From contig QYAI01000163.1 of NCBI GenBank assembly GCA_003988855.1, positions 62,001 to 126,000 on the forward strand: 64,000 nt of DNA, in the 5' to 3' direction. Under the pieces are notes generated by a model, which searched no databases, was not told the DNA's origin, and saw only the letters and a program-made list of their open reading frames with translations. This DNA comes from Arachnopeziza araneosa. Taxonomy: Eukaryota; Ascomycota; Leotiomycetes; Helotiales; Arachnopezizaceae. The number at the start of each line of letters is the position of its first letter. The first letter of the stretch is position 1. Of the stretch, positions 42,310-54,299 are shown one piece after another. Made by a program: the position numbers and the translations under genes.

Positions 42310-42760
42310 TCAAAACAAATCTTCATTCTCAGGCATTGCATTTGCCAACTTTTGTACGACATTTTCTTGAAAACGCGCATGAAGCAGTATATCCCGTTCA
42401 GCACTAGTTGCAGCATCTTGAAGATTCCCAAACTCATCCTCTAGGCAGAAATTGACCGCATCTCGGTACAAAGTTCCCATGGTAGCACCCAACATGGTGG
42501 CACACTTCTTTCGAGTATCATAAAACTCCTGACTTAAAGGTTTCCAGAGCTCCCTCTGAAGTCCAAGTTCGCTCAATGGCTTCAAGAGACCAATCTCCAA
42601 TAAAATCAGACCAAGACTGTAGTAATCATGTTCGGCAGAGAATCTGAGGTCTGACAACAAATCCATTTTTCTGCAAGTGAAACTGTCCACGGAACATAAA
42701 CTAGCCATCGGCTAACCATAAAAGTCTGATTCCCCAAGATGACTCTTGGAGCCCCTTCCG
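42310..42760 (-). pseudogene. Fragment of a fungal kinase-like gene
   Basis: The frame 42310-42708 contains SAEHDYYSLGLILLEIGLLKPL, the subdomain IX region (D-x-YSLGxxLLEIGxxxPL) of the kinase-like proteins linked to HeLo/prion-type domains in fungi, and a C-terminal part with CLEDEFGNLQ. Upstream, a SHLGESDF-like piece is separated by a stop, and neither the ATP-binding lobe nor the catalytic loop can be found. The frame is therefore a truncated 3' remnant of roughly 130-150 codons. It ends in a normal stop. Confidence 0.55.
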
Positions 42761-43711
42761 TATCACGGCAGCCGCATTCTACACAATACTCGAGCGTCTT
42801 CAAGTCTTCCCGGCCTTTCTTCTATTAGTACAGCCTTTCGGTTCTAGGAATTTCGAGGAATATTATATTAGAGCTGGCTATCGATGGCGAATCTTCCAGA
42901 ACCAATTTTCTCCAGACGTCTGGCATTCGGGTTAGGAGAATTCAGGACCAAAGATTACATTTCTTCAATGTTAATAGTTGCCACAGAACGCTGTTTCAAC
43001 ATACGATATGTGGACAGAAACAATCGTGACAACGGTGACCCCTGGTCGTTGCGACAAATGGGTGTGTACCTAATCTCATCACCATCTCGTTGTAATCGGG
43101 CGATAGCGGTGGAAGCGGTTAGGTGGGGAATCAAACGGTGCAGCCCTGAGAACGAAACGAGAAATGAGCAGGCTTTGTAGTCTGGAGGCGCTGAACTAGG
43201 TCATGCAATGCAATGCTATGCAGTTGGAGGTCACTTCCTATTTTGATGTGCAATCTGTGCCCTAAATGCAACTGCAGGCGGATGCACACCCAGCCGATAG
43301 AACTTGCAATACAAAGATAAGCGATGCTTTGTGGAAGACGGTCTCATTATCCGGAGGCTTCAGTATCTTAGCTGAGGCATCAGTCTTGCCGAAATAAGCT
43401 GTATAGGTAATCTAGCTGCCGTGGAAAACGCCTAGGGGAGGCGTACAACCTCGCTGATCTCGAAAATTTCGGTGAATTTGGCGTCAGAGCCTTGACTTTG
43501 TCAATGATTGTTATCATAACTGTGCGTGTGCTTGTTTGTACCTAAACTGGCAACGATAAGTTTGGAAGACTGGGAACAGCAAGCAGCCTTCGGATAGACG
43601 CTATGACGGTCGTTGAGATCTGCTAGGTGCAACGGAGAAGGAATGGGGAATGAGGAATGCGGCTTTGACGGTTGCGCGATGATGTTGGCATCATTAGCCC
43701 TACGCACGACG

Positions 43712-43745
<34 letters not shown>

Positions 43746-45807
43746 CGTAGATAGGGTGTGACAGAATGCGCTGCGGAACACCTCTCGCAGGACTACAATA
43801 AAGAACAACGAGTTAATTACAGATGTTTCTTCGTTAGACTCTCCGACGCACATTTTAGCGGCACAATTGGATGGGCGTAAAGTAACGCAGCAATACCGAA
43901 GAGCATACTTACAAGTTAGCTTCTGATTTGTAAAGATTAGCAGGTTGCTTTAAGGACTAGTCCCTACCCTGTATTCCTTATCATGTGTGGACCTCTTAGC
44001 CTTCCTGGGCGGTCTTGGGGACTTGACAGTTGAAAGTGCCTCATGACATATTGCTTGCATTTGGGTTCAAGGGCTTCTGTACGTATTTCTAGTCTCTTGT
44101 GTCTCACAAGCCCTCTCCTCAGCACAATGTCGTTTGTCAGAACTCAATGGGTCTGCGATATCGCTGAGATGCTTCGCGCTTGTTTTGCTTCAGTGGCTAC
44201 TACATTCAATGCTAGCCCTTGACAAACGAGACAAGCCGAGATATGGCATGCACCAAGTTACAGAGAGAGGATCTTGGAATGGGCAGTCGTTTGACAGGCT
44301 GTCTTGTAGTAATCTAGCCAGGTAGGATGTATTACAATGATCTGGAACTCGTTATGCCTGTTGTGGCGGTCTGTTCGTACTTCTCAGGGTAACTCAACTT
44401 CTAGATCCATGAGTTCGCGCTCAGGAGGCGTAGAATCAAAGCCGAGTGTATAGTACTGATCAAAGGATAATCGGGATACTTTAAACGAGAATGAGTGGCC
44501 GCATTCGATCAAAATGCAAACAGGATTCGAGGTGGATGCTTTACATTTTACCTAAGTAATGCGTTCAACTAACGAGTTTGCTTCTCTTGGTGAAGTGGTA
44601 CACGAAAATTGAGTCATAATTGAAGATGAGAAACAGGACATTAATTGATAGCTGAGAAAAAAAAGATAATCCAACCGAGCCGCTTGGCATAAACATATCC
44701 CTAAGGTTGATTTGTGTCATGTTCCGCCAAGACATCTCGGTTCTTCAGCTTACGCTCAGACAAGCCTCAACTCCCAATTGAGAAACGTAATACGCGTCCT
44801 TTCATGTGCCTCCATTAAAGATATCCTATTTTCGACGGATCGGGATCAATTGATTAGCTCTCTTCATGTAATTTTTGTATAGCAAATTATTTGGCAAGGA
44901 TCACATAAATTACGAAACGGTTTTTCTGTAGCACAAAGTCAGCCACGATGTTTTGACTCGGACTTTACCTTCTATTAGCTCAGCGCTCCTGGGCGTGGGA
45001 GTCTTTTCTTGGGAACGGAGATACGATTATCGATGGCGATGTGGAGTGATATACAAAGCTCGAGCGAGGACTTCTAGCTCTGGAAAAATAATTTCTGTTC
45101 TGGGAATGGGACTGAGATTGAAGGCGATTACGATTAGTTGCCAGTGCATTACAGCATGGGGAATTGGAAAATTTATATCGAGATAATCGATCAAGCGAAT
45201 ACTGTTTGTAATTTGGCACGTTGGAAGCGAAGTTGTCATTGCGAAATATGCTGATCACAGGTTGCGGTTTGTTTTTAGGACCATTCGAATTTGCTTTCAG
45301 GCGATAGACGAAGGCGAATGGCCGAATATGTGATCTCTCTCTATCTCTCTGATAGAATCTCAGCGAATATTGGTACATGGGGACATGAGGTGCTGAATCT
45401 GAAGGCTGATAAAAATCGTGATGAAAGAACCCGATATTCGTTCCCGAAGACACCGATACCTCAATTAAGAGTTATCGATCTTATGCTGAACCTGCCCAAC
45501 CGACTGAACAGACCGAACTTTGTGCCGAGTAGAGAGTAGACCCCGATGATGAAAAGTAAAAAGAAATCCCTAGCATCCGAAGTCATGAAAGGACATTTTT
45601 GCGAGTTGATCCGCCGAAAATTTGTAGAAAACCCGCTTTTGCAATTTCCGCCGCCCGAAGCTTTGGCCATGACGAAAACAGATGAGAATGATGGCACAAG
45701 AGATGTGCACACCTGCATCAATGAAACCGCAGACCCAAAACTTTGTCGCTAGTCGAGATCGTGCGAGTTTAACGAGCAGGGCGCTCACCTCCTAAATTGG
45801 TCAGCAA
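42761..45807. other. Gene-poor region, no supported gene
   Basis: Three kilobases with only short frames on both strands (for example 42884-43180 plus, 44980-45453 minus, 45546-45752 plus). None shows a domain, signal peptide, repeat family or convincing splice structure. The (ACA)n microsatellite at 43712-43746 is the only distinct element. It may be an old insertion or decayed gene region. Confidence 0.45.
43712..43746. repeat. (ACA)n microsatellite
   Basis: About 12 uninterrupted ACA triplets in non-coding sequence. Such runs are highly variable between strains. Confidence 0.95.
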
Positions 45808-46885
45808 TCAAGATTCGCGACTGGAGAATCTCTCATTATCGTAGCCTCTACCATTGTATGGCTCTCGGCCCTCGCCGCGAGGAGCTGGGTCACCATAGGC
45901 AGCTGGCGGAGCATCGCGAGGGGCACGATCGCGGTAATCATCCCGACCACCACCATATCCACCTCCACGGCGGTCGTCACCTCCGCGGCTGCTGTATCGT
46001 TCTTCACGGGTGTAGCGATCACCTCCACGAGGACCGTAGTCATCGCGATCACGACCATAACCACGGTCACGGTCATCACGTCGATAACCTCCGCCTCCAC
46101 GGTAGTCATCACGGTAACCTCCACGACGATCATCTCTGGCATAACGATCTCCATAGCGTCCTGGTGGACCATGTCGTGGGTCGTCTTCTGATGTTTTAGT
46201 TAATTGTGTTACCTCAGGACAAGGGGTTACATGCCTCTCTTTGGTGGACCAAAGTACTTGCCAGGAGTTGGGGTACGTGGGCGGGAACGACGGGCCTTCT
46301 CAATGCTCAAGGTCCGACCCTCAATGACCTCACCTTGGAGTCCTTCCTTAGCAGCATCAGCTTGATCAGCAGTAACCATCTTGACAAAACCAAAGCCACG
46401 AGACTCCTTGGTGTGTGGGTCAAGCATGATTTGGCATTTCTCAACATCACCGTATTTCTCGAAGAGACGGGTGACCTCTTGTTCGGAAAGGCGAGGGTGG
46501 ATACCGGTGACGAAGAGGTTGGAACCTGGATTAATTGCACCATCATCTTGAGGAGGACCGCGAGAGTCGCCCTTGGAAGGTCCACTGTAACTGTTAGGCT
46601 GTGTCTACCTGTAGGACGAGTTTGTACTAACCGGCTGTCGACATGACCATTACCGTTGGGAGAAGCAGATCGACGAGGACGATCGCGAGGGCTCTCGTTG
46701 CGACGAGTAGGACGGGGGGAAGCACTACGATCACGTTCATAACGAGGAGCCTCGTCTACGCGTCGAGGTTGAGTCAGCATGGTGTCCGTTGGACCAGTCT
46801 TGCGCAAATTGAGAGACAATGAATAAGTAATTGGGCTACCTTCATAGCGAGTTCCGTTCTCATTTTCGTAATCCATAGAGGCCAT
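45808..46885 (-). CDS. RRM RNA-binding protein with RS-like and RGG/DR-rich tails
   Basis: Four exons (46840-46885, 46632-46755, 46235-46590, 45808-46187) give 301 aa. The N-terminal part is Arg/Ser/Pro-rich (RSASPRPTRRNESPRDRPRR). One RRM spans about residues 80-160: NLFVTGIHPRLSEQEVTRLF (RNP2), RGFGFVKM (RNP1). The C-terminal 125 residues are GGY/DRD/RGG-rich, as in hnRNP and Tra2/SR-like proteins. This resembles the transformer-2 type of splicing regulator. Intron 3 uses a GC donor (AG|GCATGT) with a normal AG acceptor; if it is retained, the frame stops two codons on, giving a protein without the tail. By family it is nuclear and acts in pre-mRNA processing. Confidence 0.85.
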
Positions 46886-47535
46886 GGTGACGGTGTTGAT
46901 CGAGGAAGATTTTGCGAAGGTCAAAGGTGTCAAGTGCCAAAGACTCGGAAGGCGACGATGATTCTGTCGGAAAAACACCGGAGCAAGGATCGCTCAGGCA
47001 CTGCAGACACTTGGAAGTTGATTCTCGAGATGATCTCAAGATGGAAGAGAGAATTTGAAAGTATCGGAAGTGGATGTGTTGTGGTTGAAAGGAAAGAGTC
47101 TGGTTGCGACGTCGCGACAATATTAATTCAAGAATGGCGCTAACGACACTAGCGCGAAACTCTTCAGCTGAGAGCCTGAGACAGAAACGGCAGGCACGAC
47201 AAGCCTTGTTGACTTGAAAAGGGGCATGTTGCATTTTAAGATGGGCTCTCTCTTGAGACAAGAGTGAATGCGCTCTTGTTGGTTAAGATCCTCGAGATAC
47301 TGGAGAGCTTCAGTTTTCATATCTCAACTTTCAAGTCACGTGGCTCATCCATGGATCTACTTGCTATGATATAATACTTCATAGTTTAATTCACCCTTTC
47401 CTTATGGTTTCTGGGGTGTAAAAGATACAATCGAAGTACAAAGCCTAGATTTATTTCTAGACGTGGAGCCCAAAAGACAAATCACCGTCCTCCCAGACCC
47501 AACTATATTTTCTTGCCCTTCCCAATATCGTCACA
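46886..47535. promoter_or_regulatory. Promoter side of RRM gene and 3' side of GtaA gene
   Basis: No gene. Both neighbours are on the minus strand: the RRM gene starts at 46885 and the GtaA stop is at 47536. Sequence up to about 47320 is probably the RRM promoter and leader. Confidence 0.4.
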
Positions 47536-50108
47536 TCACAGCTCATCATCCCGACCCCTACCAAACCCAAACTCCTTCGCTGGCACGTCATCTAAGAAAC
47601 TTAAGGCTTCAACGGCCTTCCCATCACAAGCTCGCTCCAAGGCCAAAAAAGCAAAATGGCCTCCTACTACGGGCCTAGCCTTGAACTGAAATCCAGGAAA
47701 GCCTCCATCTCCTTCGGTATCATACAGGTCGGTAAGTGGTTTATCTAATCAGATTAACATTCGTCTTCCCGCATGAATATAGAACTTACCAGTTGATGTT
47801 TCATTGACCCATAATGCAATCGATTGCACAACTTCCTCTCGAACTTGTTTGCTCGATACAGCAACTGCGAAGAATTGCCAATCTGACTTGGTGTAAAGAT
47901 GTCGACTATCCAGCGGGAGACCATATCTTTGGCGAACATTGTGGTACCAATCGCTTTGTATTTTATAAATTTTCTCGTCCACAAAAGCAGTTCTTGAGAT
48001 CAAAGATTCTGCTAGAGGCTTTTGATTTCCTGAAGATACTTGAGAAGAAGTAGATGGTAGATGGAAACACAGCAGTGAATCTGCAAACAGGTTATACAAT
48101 GTCGTCCAGCTGCCAAACCAAGTGTAGGCCAATTTGACATGGGTTCCATCTCGAGAGATAGCGTAGTCTTGCTCCCATTTCTTGATGTATACCTCAGAGA
48201 TATTTCGATAATATTGGGCATCCTTTGTCTCTCCAACTAGATCAGCAAGCTCAGCCATTGCTCGAATACCGATAATGCCTTTCAGGGCCAGGTTCGTTTG
48301 GTTAGCCAGCCAACCAGCGAAATCATCCGTTGATAATTGATTACTAGGGATAAGCGCTTCACGAACAAGATATCCAGTCCATTGATTCCATAACTTGTAT
48401 GACTTCTCCACCCATTGTCGTGCTTGCTTTTCACCCTTTGCATGAATAGGGCCGCCAAAAGTGTCATCCATGCCGTCTTGATCGACGTAGAGGGAGAACT
48501 TCCCAGCAGAATCAATATATTTGGTATTGCCTTCTGCAGACCAAATGCTCGCGGGCTGCGTATCATATTTCAAAGAATTCGCAAGTGCCAGACCCATAAT
48601 AAGCATGTTTCCGCACTCCTCCACAGGCATGTACTCATCTCTTCCATCCGGGTGACCTGTAGCATTAGGAAAGCTAGATCCAAGATCGTGCATACTGTAG
48701 TCATTTGGGTATTGGCCGCTCAATTGATGTTCAATCAAAGGCTCCATCAACCACGCCAACCATTTCGGGTTGGTGTAGAGGAAAAATGGGAACGCAGGAT
48801 ATATGACATCCACAGTATTCATGTTGCCATCGGAGGAGATCTCCTTGAAGAAGATGACAGGGTCCTCAGGAGTTCCGGCGAAACTACATGCACCCAAAAC
48901 TTGGCGAGCACTGAGGGCTAAAATGTCTTTGTAGTCTTCTGATCCGGAAACCAGAGCATCCTTTTCTAGTTGCATCGAATAATTACTAGCGAGTCTAGAA
49001 GCCGTCTCAAAATCATAGTAGTGGAAATCAAGTAACTCGTCTGCAGTAAGATAATACGACGCCCATAATGGCTTCATAAGAGTTAGTCCCCTGGCAGAAG
49101 CAAACTGGATGACAGGATCCTGAATGTGAGCAATGGTAAATAGAACACTGTCATAACTCTTGCCACCTACTGCAGAGGTACCGTTGAGCTTGAATGATTT
49201 GGCAAACGCAAAAACTGGCTCTTCATCCATGATGCCCCTGAAGTTTTCATCTATGGCATTTTGGAGAGTGCCAGTCCTAGAGAATCTTTGACGAAGTAGG
49301 GCAGATGTTCCAGCTTCATGTCGAACATCTGCTGGGCCAGAAAAATGTAACGTACCCCATTCACCTCGATCTGCGTCTTCCGTTAAAAGCCATTCATTCC
49401 GCCTCTTCACTTTCCAAGTTTTTAAAGGTGCCTTTTCCTTAATTCCATAGTGTGAGGTGTGGCCAAGCTCCCAGACTATCTCATTACCACGGTTTGCACT
49501 AACCCATAGTCCATTTAAATCAATGTAAATGTCGAGATTGAAGCCACCGTTAACATGTACTGTGAGGTATGAAGCTGGAATGGCTTGTCGAAGGGTTGAG
49601 GTCGGCGTCAAGGGAGAAAGGAACGACAGTACAACTTCTGCAGATTCTTGGTTATATGTCGGAGCGGGGACATGATATGTGAGGTTCGTAGTTGAGGAAT
49701 CAAAAGTGGCCCCTAGATAAATAGGATACGAAACATTGAAACTGCAGATATCTGTCAGTGATGGCTGCGGATTAAGATAGGACCTACATACTGTTCTCCA
49801 GATTTTGGCAACGAATCATGAGGTCTACCTAGCAGCGGATATACCAAATCACTGCTTGGGACAGCGGCCAGAACGCCCAATCCAACCTAGGGGTACTGTC
49901 AGCACTGCTCAATGTTTTATTCAGCATGCCTGACCTCCTGGCCCGTCCAAAAAATAGGCCACTTGTCCCACGGGTTCCCTCTAGCATCCCCCAGCCATGT
50001 ACTCAAGTATGGATTCCGGACTAACAGAGGAAGAACTGGAGGGGTCAACGTCGAGGCTTCAACAAGCTGCGCCGCAGCTGCCGTCAGAAGGTATATGGTC
50101 CAGCGCAT
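47536..50108 (-). CDS. gtaA: Secreted glutaminase, GtaA type
   Basis: Four exons (49935-50108, 49792-49886, 47790-49741, 47536-47744) give 809 aa. A signal peptide opens it (MRWTIYLLTAAAAQLVEA), followed by the family start STLTPPVLPLLVRNPYLSTW and DKWPIFWTGQ. The central DUF4965/DUF1793-type region has YDSVLFTIAHIQDPVIQFAS, LGACSFAG, DVIYPAFPFFLYTNP, YPNDYSMHDLGSSFPNATGH, EECGNMLIM and WFGSWTTLYNLFAD. The last exon supplies FPGFQFKARPVVGGHFAFLAL, the conserved end; without it the frame would stop 14 residues after the splice. GtaA homologues of Aspergillus are extracellular enzymes that release ammonia from glutamine. Symbol given by family similarity only. Confidence 0.85.
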
Positions 50109-50528
50109 GCCGTTGAGTCCGCCGGGGACCTTTGAATCTAGTCAGAATGGAATGATGATAAGGGGGTTCAAGTGACAAGATAATCAATTATGCTAGGAAG
50201 GAGAGGAGGAGGAAGGGAGAGGCGTGATAGCTTGTAGTAAGCCATGACGGCGATGTTGATCACCCAGACTGCCAGAAATTGACAGTCATGCGCCGCTGAA
50301 ACGAATGGCGGGGGAGGCACGGGAGCGAGCGCCTGTATGGCGGGCCCTGCAGGTTTCACCGAGGCTTGTCATTTCACAGGTCGTGTAACGTGCAAAAGGC
50401 ACAGCTGGGTGGTGCACATGATGTTGGCCTTTTTTAGTTTCGATACTTCTTTTGCTAGTGGATTGGATGGAAGTAGATTCCACTTGACGCTCCTTCTGCT
50501 ACCTGTCTCTTCAATTCCTGTAGCACAC
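50109..50528. other. Promoter of GtaA gene and 3' side of GST gene
   Basis: No gene. A frame at 50337-50618 (plus) overlaps the GST last exon in antisense and is not supported. Confidence 0.4.
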
Positions 50529-51716
50529 TTATTTCTTAGCATCTGCAGCCATTCCCTTCTGTACCCATGCTTTAGCGCTTTCAGCGTGTTCGTCCTGCAT
50601 TTTCTTATCTTTGGCTAACTCCTTCATTTTATGAGGACTTGGAACATGTCTTCCCTTCTCAACTCCGGGTCTTGCTAACATTCGGTCATCCCAAGCCTTC
50701 AAAGCCGGAAATTCATCAATGTTGATGCCGGCCCAGAAAGCTGCAGCAATCCACTAGAGTCCAGCGGAGTTAGCCTTTTTATTTCTAATCTGTTTTGGGA
50801 GTGGAAGAGCATGAAGAGCGCTTGCTCCGATTTCGTAGAAATTATATCACTTGAAATATGGGATAAATATTGCAAAGAAGCAATGAAGCTTAGGAATCCT
50901 TACCCCCCAGTGAGCGATGTCTGCGATGGTACAACGGTCTCCAACAAGATAGCCAGAAGTAGACTTTTCAAGTTGTTTATTGAGAACGCCGTACAGACGA
51001 CGAGCTTCGTTGACATAACGATTCACTCCATATTCAATTCGTTCTGGTGCATAGCGACTAAAGTGGTTGGCTTGACCTTGCTATATGTCGAAACTGTCAT
51101 TATCTAACACTGAAGGCTACCTTGAGAGAACTCACCATTGGCCCAACACCCGCGTTGAGGAAAAAAAGCTGATGATAGTTAGCAGAACTTGGGCCAATCA
51201 TTGATAAAAGCCGGCTTGGTTAAAAATCTTAATAACTAGCAGGAGATTTTGAACAGCAAAAGGCTATGGTGCGATCAGACTCTAGACCTGAGAAAACAGA
51301 CTTAGTGCTGAATAGGATGGGAGTATATTTGAATTCATATCTTGGCTTTGGTCGAGGAAATATATCATCTTCATTTAGTACATGAGGAGACCTACCCAGC
51401 TATTGACCTCATAGAATTCTCTGGTCCCTTTCGGATACGATATTTTATGGTCTTTGTCATACTGATCGATGAGATACTGTTGGATGCTTCCAGACTCAAA
51501 GAGACGAATGGACTCTCCGTCAGTGAAGGTATCCGTCAACGCTGGGATTCTCCCATTTGGATTTATCTCCAAGAACCAATCCTCCTTTTGCTGATTTGCT
51601 GCCATGTCAATCGCAGTGACTTTGTACGGCAGGCCAAGTTCCTCGAGGGTGATAGAGATCTTGATGCCATTGGGCGTTTGAGCAGTGTAGAGGTGGATAT
51701 TAGGACGGGAAGCCAT
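50529..51716 (-). CDS. Glutathione S-transferase, Ure2p-like
   Basis: Four exons (51396-51716, 51136-51168, 50904-51080, 50529-50753) give 251 aa; the second exon is only 33 nt (LFFLNAGVGPM). The N-terminal thioredoxin-fold half has IHLYTAQTPNGIKISITLEE, INPNGRIPALTD with the cis-Pro, and GESIRLFESGSIQQYL, the glutathione-binding E-S pair. The C-terminal helical half reads VGPMQGQANHFSRYAPE, YLVGDRCTIADIAHWGWI and AWDDRMLARPGVEKGR, all typical of the Ure2/GTT fungal group. It conjugates glutathione to electrophiles or acts in oxidative stress defence. An upstream in-frame ATG at 51755 would add 13 residues; MASRPNIHLY is the conserved start. Confidence 0.9.
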
Positions 51717-52156
51717 TTTGAGTTGAGTTGATAGTTGACTAAGACGATTCAACATGTCAAGTTTTGAAAGTGGAGGGAAATCTCCATCTCTTTAATGCAG
51801 TGATACCCCACATTCCTTGATTGGTGACCTCACTTGAACGGGTAAAAAAGTAAAAGATGATTTGTAATCCACTTGCACCAGGCTCTTTCGAAGCGAAGAT
51901 GGCGGGACAACGATAGGAGGGAGCTCCTATTCATGGCGTTAATATCGTAGCTAGGACTCTCTAGTGTATTGACGAGGAAAGGGGTCGAGAAAGATCATTG
52001 TGTTCACGTGATGATATGGATGCGGTTTAGCGCTATTCAAGCCGAGGCGCTAATGAAGGCAACTTTCAACCGAACCACATCGCGAAACAATCTCTTCTGA
52101 AAACCATCCTCTTTCTTGAAAACCAAATCCCTTACACTCGCCATCAAACTTCCAAC
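51717..52156. promoter_or_regulatory. Divergent promoter region of GST and BBP genes
   Basis: A 440-bp gap with the two genes starting at its ends. The right end holds a pyrimidine-rich leader (ACCATCCTCTTTCTTG) before the BBP start. No specific site recognised. Confidence 0.45.
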
Positions 52157-54299
52157 ATGGCTTGGAGACAGCAAGGTAGCACTGGATCGAACAATATCCC
52201 GCTAGGCAACAAGCGCAGATTTGGAGGACCCAACGACGAGCCCTCTCCCCGGCGCGATGATAATGGCTACAACCCCTCGCACCCCGATGGAGGCTTTAAG
52301 CGTGGTCGTAGTCCTATAAGAAGTAAGTATCTCAGCCCTTTAATAGAAAGCTCGCACCTAATCCAGAAACAGCTGAAGACAACAGTGAAAGACGTCGGAA
52401 GAAGAGAAATCGTTGGGGCGACGCCACCGAGAATAAGGCTGCCGGTCTCATGGGACTTCCCACTGCTATTATGGCCAACATGACTAGCGAGCAACTTGAA
52501 GCCTATACTTTACATTTGCGCATTGAGGAGATCAGTCAAAAGCTCAGGATTGATGATGTTGTACCTGCAGACGGTGATAGGTAAGATCCTCCACTACAAT
52601 TTCAACAATCATACTAACACTATCTAGGTCTCCATCGCCACCTCCACAGTACGATAACTTTGGTCGTCGTGTCAATACTCGAGAGTTTCGTTATCGAAAG
52701 CGTCTTGAGGATGAACGTCATAAACTGATTGAGAAGGCTATGAAAGTCATTCCTAACTATCATCCACCACAGGATTATCGTCGCCCTACTAAGACACAGG
52801 AGAAAGTTTACGTGCCAGTCAATGACTACCCAGAAATTAACTTCAGTATGATTGCTAACCCTCTAACCTTTCTAACATTACTCCAAACTCCATTTTTCAT
52901 TGCTGTGTGGCCAAGTGTAGCATTCCAGAGTGCCGCGCGCTGTCATCACTAACCTGTCACTCACTGCTTTGCTATTAGCTTTTGATCATCTACTAACACT
53001 TAGCTCCTTACTAAAGTTGGTTTACTTATCGGCCCTCGTGGCAATACTTTGAAGAAAATGGAGACAGAATCCCAGGCCAAAATTGCCATCCGTGGAAAAG
53101 GATCTGTCAAGGAGGGAAAAGGCCGATCGGATGCCGCTCATACTAGTAACCAGGAAGAAGATCTTCATTGTTTGATCATGGCAGACACTGAGGAGAAGGT
53201 CAACAAGGCAAAGAAGCTGATTCACAACATTATCGAGACTGTAAGTGCTCTTCCTCTATTGAAGTTTCCACAAGCTAACTGTACTAGGCTGCATCGATTC
53301 CTGAAGGCCAGAATGAACTCAAGCGCAACCAACTTCGTGAGCTCGCCGCCCTCAACGGTACTCTTCGAGACGATGAGAACCAGGCTTGCCAGAACTGCGG
53401 TCAAATTGGCCATCGCAAATACGATTGCCCAGAACAGCGTAACTTTACAGCAAATATCATCTGTCGTGTCTGTGGTAATGCAGGCCATATGGCCAGAGAT
53501 TGTCCTGATCGGTCAGGAACCCCCCGCCCATACAACGGAAGATGGCTGCTGACTCATAATAGCCAACGTGGTACAAATTGGCGACAAGATGGTCCTGCTC
53601 CTGCCCCTGCAGCTGGTCGTATTAGCGCTGGAGATGCTGTTGACCGAGAATATGAGGTAAGCATATTCAAATTCAATCATAATGATTATTACTTACAACC
53701 TATAGCAATTGATGCAAGAACTCTCTGGAGGTGCTCCGGCCAATGGAGACGCTCCACGACGCATCGAGGCAGGTCCCGGTGGCTTTGATCAACCTCCTCC
53801 AGAAGATGTGAAGCCCTGGCAACGTGGGCCTACTGGCGCCGCTGCACCTTGGCAGAAACGTGACGCTGGTGGATTTGAGTCCCGCGATGCTGCTCCTGGA
53901 GGAGCTGCTGCACCATGGGCCAGAGGTCGTGGTGGTGAAGGTCGTGGTGGAGATTATGGCCAGAATGGATATCCTCCTGCCCAATCGGGTAGCGCACCTC
54001 CTTGGGCTCAACAAACTCCTGGTTATCCACCTGCGGCCGGTGCGTCTGGTGCATACGCTGGCTATAACGCTCCTGGCTACACTGGCGGATATCCTGCTCA
54101 ACAAGCTATGGGTGCCCCTCCTGGTCTCGCCGCGCCTCCAGGATTGAGCGGCACGGGTCTCAGCGTACTTTTGCAGCAGATCGCTGGAAGCCCACCGCCG
54201 CCCCCTCCAGCATCAAGCATTCCTCCTCCTCCGCCTGGCAGTGCTCCCCCGCCACCACCTCCTAGTGATCAACCTCCTCCACCACCACCAGGAAACTAA
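52157..54299 (+). CDS. Branchpoint-binding protein (BBP/SF1)
   Basis: Seven exons (52157-52322, 52367-52580, 52628-52845, 53017-53240, 53288-53511, 53563-53656, 53706-54299) give 577 aa; every junction keeps phase. Domains in order: N-terminal RKKRNRWGD (U2AF-binding ULM-type Trp), the helix-hairpin region GLMGLPTAIMANMTSEQLEA, the KH-QUA2 domain with the GPRG loop in GLLIGPRGNTLKKME and IRGKGSVKEGK, two CCHC zinc knuckles (CQNCGQIGHRKYDC and CRVCGNAGHMARDC), then a Gly/Pro tail ending in PPPPPPGN. This is the factor that recognises the intron branch site early in spliceosome assembly, and the full set of parts is present. Nuclear. Essential in yeast (MSL5). Confidence 0.95.
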
